Shown: positions 55,453 through 64,000 of the stretch, piece after piece
Layout: every line of letters starts with the position of its first letter
Position numbering within the stretch: the first letter of the stretch is position 1
Notes under the pieces: model-generated
Database searches by the model: none
Told to the model about the DNA's origin: nothing
Seen by the model: only the letters and a program-made list of their open reading frames with translations
Made by a program: the position numbers and the translations under genes
Assembly: GCA_036873755.1 (NCBI GenBank)
Contig: JAVTVY010025294.1
Location: 1 to 64,000 of the forward strand
DNA from: Hanleya hanleyi
Lineage: Eukaryota; Mollusca; Polyplacophora; Lepidopleurida; Hanleyidae
Reading direction: 5' to 3'
DNA length: 64,000 nucleotides

Positions 55453-56350
55453 GGGCCTGTATATATAGGGATGAACTCGTGTCCCTTATCAGTCCATATA
55501 TATTTAGACACCAATCCAACCCGACGCTACCCCAGGAGAACTTGAAAATCAGGCTACCCACGGACCAATCGGACCACTATGGGTCCATCTTAACCCCAAA
55601 ATGTCCATTTCAATGCACTTTTTCTACTGCGCATGCGCAGACACGTTATTCTCACCCCACACCTATCCAGCTGGACGCTCTCCCACGAGAGCTTCACACT
55701 GATACCTCCCACTATCCATTCTGATCATTATGGGTCCACCTCGACCCCCAAAACTCCCGTTCCCATGCCCTTTTCCCACAATCCCTATCTGCGCATGCGC
55801 AGAATGTTGAAAACGGACGACACACTAGTCCAGTCGGATAGTCCCTCACTTGAGCGTCACGATGATACCTCACACGGCCCAATCGGACAACTATTGGTCC
55901 GTCCCGACCACAAAGCGTCCCTTCTTATACCCCTTTTCTACTGCGCGTCGAATGACGTCAGTTCCACCCCACACCAGTTGGACGCCATCCAGTTGGACGC
56001 TACCACACGAATGCTTCACACTGATACATCACTCGACCCAATCGGGCCACTATAGGCCAACCTTGACCGCAAAACGTCCATTCCAATAAACTTTTTCTAC
56101 TGCGCATGCGCAGAATGACGTCAGTTCCACGTCATACCCATCCAGTCGGATGCTCCCTCACGATATCTCACTCGACCCAATTGGACCACTAGGAACCCAC
56201 CTAGACCCCGAAACGTCCACCACAGCGCTACTTGCCCAGTGTGCATGCACAAAGTCACTTTTTCAAAAAAAATTAACCAATGGCTCCGCGACCCCTCCCA
56301 TCGTGTTCTACGTGGTGAGATGAGAAACACAAGATCCCACAACCCATACC
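55453..56350. repeat. Degenerate about 130-170-bp tandem array with TGCGCATGCGCA palindromes, segment 1
   Basis: Units carry gagagcttcacactgatacc, cccaatcggaccactat and cttttctactgcgcatgcg. Perfect TGCGCATGCGCA at 55628, 55790 and 56101. Related arrays at 58340-59045 (same strand) and 61690-62085 (opposite strand). Confidence 0.75.
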
Positions 56351-56699
56351 GCAAATGACCATGGCTGGGTTTCTCATTAAGTTAAACATTGTCAACGCCC
56401 TGGTGAATTAGCCCTGCAGCTTTGATTTTCTAGATATTCCACGGAATTGACACTAATTCATCGAATTGCGGTGACGCCCGTCAACGCATTAACGCCCTAG
56501 CATAAAGCCTTGATGCCATGATGTAGATCGGTGAGAAAACAACAAGGATGACAGGTCAATCTTTTTATTATGCCCTCCATCACAACACCAGGGTGCGGGT
56601 GCATCACAGGTACGTGCGCATGTGTACGATGACGTCACTTCCGAGCTCTGAGCTCCAAGATATCCAAGCTCATACTCCAAGAGCTCCGATCCACGGGAG

Positions 56700-56797
56700 C
56701 TACCACCACCCCCGAGCGTTGACGGGCGTCAACGCCCGGTGGTGATGGTGGTGGTAGTGGTGGTGGTGGTGGTTACACACACGCCACACACACACAC

Positions 56798-56829
<32 letters not shown>

Positions 56830-56850
56830 ACACGGGCACACACGCACACT
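56700..56850. repeat. GGT/ACC hairpin copy 2 with (CA)n microsatellite
   Basis: gcgttgacgggcgtcaacgc hairpin, a GGT run to about 56772, then CA repeats interrupted by CATA to about 56848. Confidence 0.8.
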
Positions 56851-57039
56851 GACTCACAGGTAACGCTACCAGGCAGCCGGATGGAAAAAGACCCTTAACT
56901 CCTCAAACGCACTCCATTGCACCTCCGAAACTCCTTTTTCTCCACTACTCCGAAGGATCTATAAATAGAACGGGGGTTTCCCCCAGAAAATTCCCCGAAG
57001 AGCAAATATAGTCCCACGAATGCTTCACGCTGATACCGC

Positions 57040-57153
57040 TTCGAGGAGGATATGGGGCTACCACCCTCCGAGGCCGTGGAAAATGCAATCAGAATGGGCA
57101 AACAACTGTTTCAGGACATGCTGCTTGAACAATATCCTGGCCTGCCCGGTTAG
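57040..57153 (+). pseudogene. Fragment of the zinc-finger gene, C-terminal piece
   Basis: FEEDMGLPPSEAVENAIRMG and EQYPGLPG parallel the end of the gene at 54591-55112. The surrounding tail (aagagca, cccaacgcg, tagcgtgggtatgat) also recurs. Confidence 0.6.
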
Positions 57154-57451
57154 GATTAGAACATACGGATCAGAGCGAACATGACCGAACATTGAACTTT
57201 CTCAAAGGACGGCTTTTGAATGGATGAGAGCAGCCGAAAATACATCTAACGGGCAAGAACGAATATGACAGATGCAGCCCCAAATGGGGGCTTCTGATTG
57301 GACAAGAGCAAGGCCACATACCCAACGCGTCCCCCTAGCGTGGGTATGATTTACGGGAGGGGATAATAAAATGATTGACCTGTCGTCCTTGTTGTTCTCT
57401 CTCCGGTCTATATCATGGCGTCAAGGCGTTATGCTAGGGCGTTAAGGCGTA

Positions 57452-57804
57452 TACTCTCAGAAATATTCAGGGAATAATCCTGAATAGATCAGGCTGCACA
57501 TCCACAACTCAATTTTAGGGATTTTACCTGAAATCCAGGGATGATTCCCTGAATTTCAGAAAAAAAGATCTCCGAATGAGAGAATTTTTCCTGAAATTCA
57601 GGCAAATTTACCACCCTGATTAGTAAGTTCTCGACCCTATTCAGGTAAAATCCCCTAAAATTCAGGTAATTGAGCTTTAATTCATGGATGATCTACCTGA
57701 ATTTCAGGAAATCGTCCCTGGATTTCAGGTAAAATCCCTGAAATTGAGTTGTGGATGTGCAGCCTGATCTATTCAGGATTATTCCCTGAATATTTCTGAG
57801 AGTG
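57452..57804. mobile_element. 353-bp Tc1/mariner-type foldback MITE
   Basis: TA flanks both sides (57450-57451 and 57805-57806). Ends ACTCTCAGAAATATTCAGGG and CCCTGAATATTTCTGAGAGT are inverted repeats continuing for about 110 bp with few mismatches. The interior consists of CCTGAAATTCAGG-like short palindromes, so nearly the whole element can fold. Confidence 0.85.
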
Positions 57805-58249
57805 TAACGACAGGTGTTGACGGATGTCAGTGCATTTCGATGAATTAGTGTAATTTCCATGGAATATCTAGAAAATCGTCGCTTCAGGTGTAATTCACCA
57901 GGGCATTGAAGCGTTAAGCATGGCGTTGGTGGGTGTTACTACAAGATGACCCCTCACGCCTTCCTTCACACCCCAAAAATGTCCACTTTGGCTACTACTC
58001 CTACTGATGACGTCACCGGTGACGTATGACCTAGGCATCCCTCGACTCGTGGTCTACACCGCGAGGGCTTCACTTTGACACCTCACACGACTTATTAGAA
58101 TCAAGAATGGTCCCTCAATCGCTCAAACACCCCCCCCCCCCTTCCCCCACGCACCTCCAGAATAACCACTTTATTTACTACACCCCAAATGCCCATGCGC
58201 AGATAACGATATTAGCCCCTCCGATCCAAGAGCTCCACCCCACGGAAGA

Positions 58250-59045
58250 TACCACCACCACCGGGCGTTGACGGGCAACACCGGGCGTCAATGCCCGGCG
58301 GTGGTGGTGGTTTCACCGACCGGTGGTATTGGGGTCTGTACATATAGGGATGAACTCGTGTCCCTCATCAGTCCATATGTATTCAACACCAATCCAATGC
58401 GACGCTACCCCAAGAGAACTTCAAAATAAGGCCTCCCACGGGCCAATCGGACTATCTCAACCTCAAAACATCCACTCCAATGCACTTTTTCTACTGCGCA
58501 TGCGCAGACAGACTCTATTTCCACCCCACACCTATCCAGCTGGACGCTCTTCCACGAGAGCTTCACACTGATACCTCCCACGACCCATTCGGACCAAGGA
58601 TGGTCTCTCTCTACACCAAACACCTTCATTCACACCCCAAAATGACCACTTTACTTACTGCACCCCAACTGCGCATGCGCAGATTTACGGGACTTCTAAT
58701 AAAAAACACGCCCGTCTGACTCCACCCCACGAGAGCTTCACAGTGATACCTCACACGGTCCATGTGGACCACGGATGGCCCTCAATCGCCCAAACACACA
58801 CCCACGCACCCCCAAAATGCTCGCTTTTGCTACAACTCCTACTGATGACGTCACTGATGACGTCACCAATGACGTTAAAGATGACATTGACATCCCTCAA
58901 ATCGTGGTCTACACCACGAGAGCTTCACACTGATACCTCACACGACGCATTCGGACTACGGATGGTCTCTCAATCACTCAAATATACCCATGCGCACCTC
59001 CAAAATGCCCGCTTTCCACGAGTGCTTCACACTGATACCTCATAC
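58250..59045. repeat. Hairpin copy 3 and TGCGCATGCGCA array, segment 2
   Basis: Repeats the order seen at 55330-56350: ACC/GGT hairpin, gggatgaactcgtgtccct, then units with gagagcttcacactgatacc. Perfect TGCGCATGCGCA at 58495 and 58670. Confidence 0.72.
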
Positions 59046-59047
59046 GC

Positions 59048-59355
59048 TCTAACGATTCGTGATATGTGTTGTATCTCAGGTACGCTTTTATTGTACCTGT
59101 TCATGTGGCAACTTGGATGACACGACCACACGGCCCCTAGCACCGGCATAAGCGGTATTAGATACAAATCCAGAGAGCTATGATGGAAATGCTCTGACAA
59201 CTCGTATATTGGTAATTGGTGAGCTGTGTCCCTGTGACAACTCGTACACTGGGCATTGGTGACCTGTATCGTCGTCAGATAAAAACGACGGCATTTAACA
59301 CAAAAGAATAGTCGGTAAGGCCCGATGTCGACCCAGCATCAACTTCCCACAATGC
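59048..59355. repeat. Partial R unit
   Basis: Starts tctaacgattcgtgatatg and matches the 510-bp array at 45903-49243 to ttcccacaatgccaac. Confidence 0.8.
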
Positions 59356-59762
59356 CAACAACTATCAAATTACAAGCGTCTGGTCCGTCATTCATAATTC
59401 AGCCGTCGTCCATTAGAGAATATCCGCGTCCATAATCCAAAGACCTATTCCATATTCCATATAACAGTATTAGCATCAAATTCAAAAAGACAATCATAGT
59501 ATACATAAACATAGGCTTGTTTCCTGCAAGAGAGAAGCGGTCAACAGTTTTCAATGATGACATCATGATGTTCCAAAAATATCAAATCCGTATCGATGAT
59601 CAGTATTCTTAATCCATAATATTCGTTGTAAAGTCGTCATCTAAAGAATGATGTATCTCAGTCACGCTTTGATTGTGGCTGTTCATATGAGTACCATGAG
59701 GATCTTGAAGTACATGGGTTCATACGGCCCCTAGCCCCGGGTTAAGCGGAATTAGACACAAG

Positions 59763-60038
59763 TTACGAAACGTAACGCCATAGATCTTGCATGGTGTAGC
59801 CCTGTTTTATAAGTTTCTGCAACAATGTTTTGTGACGTTGATTAAAATCGTCACATTTAACACAGGATCTAGTAAATGCTACTAGGCCTGATATGTATAC
59901 GCCATATGCAGGTCCCACTGGAATATTACTGTCCAGAAAGGGATAGTTTACGATGTCGAAATTGTAATCATCTCTGTTGTCATACAGTCGACGAGAGAGG
60001 ATGCCCGCTTCATTTTTATAGAGATGTAGGTCTAAATA
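59763..60038 (-). pseudogene. C-terminal piece of a reverse-transcriptase-like protein
   Basis: The frame carries YLDLHLYKNEAG, RRLYDNRDDYNFDIVNYPFL, GPAYGVYISGLV and LLQKLIKQGYT, a run I associate with the region C-terminal to the RT core of a retroelement widespread in marine invertebrates. Class uncertain. The RT catalytic part is missing: upstream the frame enters two copies of the accaaacggtctgtacaggg segment of repeat R. Its tail aligns loosely with R units, so R may be derived from this element's 3' end. Confidence 0.55.
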
Positions 60039-60179
60039 CCAAACAGACCAAACGGTCTGTACAGGGGGCGGGCTTCGGGGACGAAACGTCCACCAGCACA
60101 GACCAAACGGTCTGTACAGGGGGCGGGCTTCGGGGACGAAACGTCCACCAGCAGAATCTCGCCATATACAGGTAAAAAT

Positions 60180-60650
60180 TACAACGCATACAAGGGAAGT
60201 GGGAAGAGGTGCCGACACACTGGCAGAGCCATATGACTTCACAGTATAGTCTTCTGGTTAAACTATTCTAAAGCACATACCAAGAATCTAACGATTCGTG
60301 ATATGTGTTGTATCTCTGGTACGCTTTTATTGTGCCTGTTCATGTGGCAACTTGGATGACATGACAACACGGTCCCTAGCACCGGCATAAGCGGTATTAG
60401 ATACAAATCTGGAGAGCTATGATGGAAATGCTCTGACAACTCGTATATTGGTAATTGGTGAGTTGTGTCGCTGTGACAACTCGTACACTGGAGATTGGTG
60501 AGCTGTATCGTCGTCAGATGAAATGACGGCATTAACACGAAAGACTAGTCTGTAAGGCCCGATGTCGACCCAGCATCAACTTCCCGCAATGTCAACATAT
60601 ATCAAAGACCATAAGGTCTGTACAGGGGACGGGCCTCGGGGACGAAACCT
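60180..60650. repeat. R unit, diverged
   Basis: Matches the 510-bp unit (acaacgcatacaagggaag, tctaacgattcgtgatatg, gcccgatgtcgacccagc). Confidence 0.8.
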
Positions 60651-60661
60651 CCAGGCCCAAC

Positions 60662-61685
60662 GGTTCACGAAACATCTAGCAGAACAATGGTTGAACTGGG
60701 AAGCTCAGTGACGAGACGTGACCAACCGTCGTCAAGACAACCACACGGTGAAACCGATTGGTGATGGATGGATCCCCGTGGACGGGTTTGCCACATCAAC
60801 TAACTGCCGTCCATGTTCCTGTTCCATGGCTGCTATTGGCATAGTAATGAGTGACACAGGGGGCGCTATAACGTGCGCTCTGGGCCGGGCGCTGCCGACT
60901 TACGTCAGCAGCTGGACCAGGACCGAGATTATATTCAGGTGTTGGACTACTGCTATGTGGAAATATGGTACTGTGAGTTTCGTCTGATGCAACACAGTCA
61001 ATCTGAGTTGTACATATCTCACGCCCGTGATAGACCCATGGATCGCCGGGCCATCTTGACCACGACCCAGTTTATACACGCTGTTGAACGGAAGACCTCT
61101 ACGGGTTCCTGAAGTGTGATCTCCGCGCCTCCGAGCGCTTCAAACCCCAATTCGCCAATGTCCACCCATTTTCAAGAACACCGAGGTGGACCGAAAGAAC
61201 ATCGGGACTACCGAGGAGTGCCATGTCCTCACACAGCCCCGACGTATGCTGATCCGGAGTATGCACGGGGAAAAGGTCCTGCTTGGCACCACTACACTGC
61301 GCTGGTACTTGACGCACGGTCTCGAAGACACCCGCATCTACCAAGTGTTGTATTTCGAGGTATTTTCTGACGCCGTTACTTCCGCCCGTCGCCAAGGGGA
61401 TGTCGATCCCAGCAAATCCATCATCGATAGGACAATAACATTGCAAGGCAACAGTGGTTATTTCAAAACGGTGACCAATTAAGACGAAGTCACCTGGCCA
61501 GAAAATACCATCACCCATAACTTCCTGTTGCAGATTGGGTGCATGGTGTACTAGTCGGCTAAGGTCCGCATGCCGGAATTCTTGTACGACTTTATGTGGG
61601 TTTTTCGACATTCGGATTGGCAGTTGATCGAGATGGACACCGAATCGGTATACATGACAGCCTATACTGCATGGCTATGGGTGTA
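60662..61685 (+). pseudogene. Polinton DNA polymerase B, decayed internal fragment
   Basis: Pieces of a protein-primed family B polymerase occur in order but in changing frames: AEQWLNWEA and IPVDGFA; FHGCYWH in another frame; LYGFLKCDLRASERF; IFKNTEVDRKNIG; a palm segment with QPRRMLIRSMHGEKVLLG and DRTITLQGNSGYFKTVTN; finally EMDTESVYMT at the position of the catalytic DTDS motif (here DTES). At least three frameshifts and several stops break it. It is on the opposite strand to the capsid and protease genes, as in typical Polintons. Non-functional. Confidence 0.85.
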
Positions 61686-61689
61686 TAGG

Positions 61690-62085
61690 TCCATACGGGG
61701 TGGACGTTTTGGGATCAAGGTGGGCCACTAATGGCCCGATGGGGTCGAGTGAGGTATCAATGTGAAGCCTATGTGAGGGGGCAACCGATGGGATGGATGT
61801 GGAGTAGGAATATCGTCATTCTGCGCATGCGCAATACACAAAGTGTATGGAAATAGACGTTTTGGGATCTAGGGGAGCCACTAGTGGGCCGATTGGATCG
61901 AGTGAGGTATCAATGTGAAGCCTATGTGAGGGGGCATCTGATGGGGTGAGTGCGGGGTTGAAATATCGTCACTCTGCGCATGCGCAATGGACAAAGGGTA
62001 TGGAAATAGACGTTTTGGGGTCTAGGTGGGCCACTAGTGGGCCGATGGGATCGAGTGAGGTATCCATGTGAAGCCTATGTGAGGG
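61690..62085. repeat. About 130-bp tandem array with TGCGCATGCGCA palindromes, segment 3 (inverted)
   Basis: Three units with gtgaggtatcaatgtgaagc, tgtgagggggc and gacgttttggg. Perfect TGCGCATGCGCA at 61822 and 61975. Complementary to the arrays at 55.5-59 kb. Confidence 0.8.
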
Positions 62086-62271
62086 GGATAGACTACGTCC
62101 GCGCCTACTTCCGGCTTCTTGTACACCCGGGTAATGTTTTCTGGACATGGATGGGTTACCTTTGGCTCCAGTTTCATGCATTATGCTCATATAGAAAACA
62201 CACAAGACAGGGTTTTTTGGTGAGATCTCATTTTTTTATTCAGTGAACAACAACAACGTGAGAACAACCAC

Positions 62272-62455
62272 GTGAAAACTGAAGCCCAGAACAAGGGGCT
62301 TGCACATTGAAAGAACTGAAGCCCAGAACAGGGGGGCTTGTACATTGAAAGAACTGAAGCCCAGAACAGGGGGCTTGTAAACTTAAGCCCAGAACAGCGG
62401 GCGTGTGTACATTGAAAGAACTTAAGCCCAGAACGGGGCTTGTACATTGAAATGA
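62272..62455 (-). repeat. Short tandem repeat made of the protease gene's last codons
   Basis: About five units with cagaacaggggcttgtacat/ttgaaagaactgaagcc. On the minus strand each encodes the same FNVQAPFWA end as the protease, so the 3' end of the gene has been duplicated downstream. Confidence 0.75.
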
Positions 62456-62895
62456 TGGGCGGCCCAGTCATATACGAGTACATCACGGTCCTCGGCCTTG
62501 GGGTACTCGTCAAACATCTGTACGATGGTAGATAAGGTCCTTCCCCGGCATCGATGGTACAGGTAAAACAAGCAATATTGTCCGCACACGCTACTGGTCA
62601 GGCTTTGCAACGTTTCACTGTTCCAACACCACGTCTCTGTACCTTGATCCATGAAGTCTGTTAAATCGGGATGGAGGGGTGGCAGGCCGTACGGGTCAAA
62701 GTATTCCCCCTGCTGTTCTGTCAAGTACACGGCCACCCAATGTTCACCAGGCCGATCCATCGGGTCCGTGTTGAGAACGTATGCAGCAGGATACATGCGG
62801 TCTAATGGAAACACATCTCGGGCGAACACCCCTTGAAAGACCATACGTGTCTCTGGGTCATTCTCCAGCACGGTGGTTATCTGGTCTGTATCCAT
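62422..62895 (-). CDS. Adenovirus-type cysteine protease of a Polinton
   Basis: I chose the ATG at 62895, one base after the capsid stop (TAA C ATG), giving 157 residues; an alternative start would overlap the capsid gene. Catalytic features are in the expected order: His in GEHWVAVYL, FDPYGLPP, then Gln and Cys in SVCGQYCLFYLYH. Such proteases (C5-like, ULP1 fold) cut capsid precursors in adenoviruses and are a signature Polinton gene. The frame is intact. Gene order capsid then protease with almost no gap suggests one transcript. The neighbouring capsid and polymerase are damaged, so the element is probably dead as a unit. Confidence 0.87.
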   Translation of the reverse strand: MDTDQITTVLENDPETRMVFQGVFARDVFPLDRMYPAAYVLNTDPMDRPGEHWVAVYLTEQQGEYFDPYGLPPLHPDLTDFMDQGTETWCWNSETLQSLTSSVCGQYCLFYLYHRCRGRTLSTIVQMFDEYPKAEDRDVLVYDWAAHHFNVQAPFWA

Positions 62896-62896
62896 G

Positions 62897-64000
62897 TTAG
62901 GTGGAAAAGTCACACAGCACGTTGCGCGCCTTGTCCACTTGAATGATGTTGTCAAACTCGGCGTAGCAGATCACATTGACGGTGGTCGCGAGGGCTCGTG
63001 CAAAGTGGATTTCCAACCGTAAGTTGCCTTGCTTGGCCAGGGCCAGCTGATGGTCGTTGTCTAAGGTGGGGGTCAGATCGAAACAGAACAACGTGTATCC
63101 GTTCCCGTAGTCCTCCCGACTGATCAAATTTCCTTCGTCCTGGTTGATTTGACCGGTGGCTGTACACAGGCTCTGATAGGCTCGAATGAAATTCCTGCGC
63201 CCAAAGTTCGGTGTTAAGGCCGTGGCTGGGACCTGTTGTCCATCCACATGCAGGGCCACAAAATTGCTGCCGAAATGTTTAAAGTCAAACGGGTTCTCTG
63301 GGTAGGCTCCGCTGAAACTGGTATTTTCCACACAGGCCAGGATCAATCGCTTGGGTAGTTCCCCCAGGAACAGGTTTTCTTTGTTGGCGCTCATATTTCC
63401 AGCAGGCACAGAGAACACTTTGGTTTGTACACGTCGGATAGGTTACTGGGCTGGTTTTGTTTCCAAGGCTTTGAGGTGTCCCAGTTGAACGGCTGGATTC
63501 GGTTTCACTTTTCGGACATACAGGGCTGCGTCTTGGATAGCAATCTTATAGTCAGCTGCATGCCCATCTACGTTAGTGGCCATCAAGGCGAAGGTCGGAG
63601 GCGCCCGTATCAGTCGGATTTTGATGGGGATCTTGTTCAAGGGGTACCGGTCGTGCATGAACATGTCTGCGTGTAGTCGACCCATGAGATCCACCGAGGC
63701 ACCGTTCGCAGTGAAAGCCTTCCGTTTGTTATATCCCACATTGTCCACCGTGTCCATGTGCTCAGGTGTGTCCTGGTAGAATAAAGCGGCTGTCAGCTGA
63801 GATTTTTTAGCCTCTCGGCCATACGACAACAGTGTCTCGATGTAGGCTCGATAGGGGTACGTGTTGGTCGAGTCACTGATGAGTTTGTCGCTGAAAAAAA
63901 TATCAACCTGTTGAAACATCGAGTGCAGCCAGAGATTCGTCGGGCCCACCGTTGCAGCTTGGATGATTCTGGAGCCATCCCCATTGACCACCTTGGCTTT
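62897..64000 (-). pseudogene. Polinton major capsid protein, in-frame stop and cut by the window edge
   Basis: Two stretches in the same frame, 64000-63446 and 63442-62897, are separated by one TAA at 63445-63443. Upstream motifs include VGPTNLWLHS, STNTYPYRAYIETLLSYG, GRLHADMF and VKPNPAVQLGHLKALE. Downstream ones include SANKENLFLGELPKRL, NPFDFKHFG, DEGNLISREDYGNGYTLFCF and LRLEIHFARAL. These belong to the double-jelly-roll capsid protein predicted for Polintons. The frame is otherwise uninterrupted to the right edge. A single stop in about 367 codons means recent loss, unless it is a sequencing error. Confidence 0.87.

Noticed and set aside
61099..61611. 170-codon minus-strand ORF
   Set aside because: Antisense to the DNA polymerase B remnant, whose plus-strand motifs are clear.

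Overview
The window is nuclear DNA of an animal, most likely a marine lophotrochozoan such as a mollusc. I base this on interrupted genes with GT-AG introns, a tRNA-Gln-like sequence, LINE, DIRS, Harbinger, Tc1/mariner, Helitron-like and Polinton remains, and long core-repeat arrays with ACGG-type microsatellites like those described in bivalves. The species cannot be named from the sequence alone.

One complete host gene dominates the window. It lies on the minus strand from about 42.4 kb to 10.9 kb: a non-coding first exon plus 15 coding exons, 2,520 nt, 839 codons and a stop. All 14 splice junctions agree in phase and use GT-AG borders. It encodes a circularly permuted Ras GTPase (cpRAS1 type). 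The G-box order is G3 (DTAGQEE), G4 (NKAD), G5 (ETSAK), G1 (GSGGVGKS), G2. A CxxC/CxxC zinc finger, a von Willebrand A domain with a complete MIDAS, a beta-rich segment and a helical tail follow. From the zinc finger onward the layout resembles Sec23/Sec24 coat proteins, so the protein may be a Sec23/24-like scaffold with its own built-in Ras switch. That last step is inference.

Layout. 0-0.5 kb: C-terminal part of a DIRS/Ngaro-type tyrosine recombinase, then a 60-bp perfect inverted repeat. 2.8-7.2 kb: a 44-bp minisatellite split by a Harbinger-like element (itself carrying a TTAA-flanked MITE) and by a core-repeat element. 7.3 kb: a tRNA-Gln-like sequence with a 9-nt anticodon loop. 7.5-10.4 kb: weak candidate exons and a large palindrome. 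10.9-42.4 kb: the cpRAS gene, whose introns hold most of the repeats: core-repeat arrays, foldback-like elements with minisatellite ends in tandem duplication, three copies of one MITE, a GGGCGC minisatellite, and in intron 1 a 4-kb element with about 278-bp terminal inverted repeats.

43-54 kb: a LINE remnant, three copies of an element with a minisatellite open in all frames, a 510-bp tandem array interrupted by a 1.7-kb TIR transposon, and a 2.1-kb tandem duplication. 54-64 kb: Polinton (Maverick) debris, namely a broken C2H2 zinc-finger gene, arrays with perfect TGCGCATGCGCA palindromes, a decayed DNA polymerase B on the plus strand, and on the minus strand a capsid gene with one in-frame stop followed one base later by an intact adenovirus-type protease. 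The capsid gene runs off the right edge.
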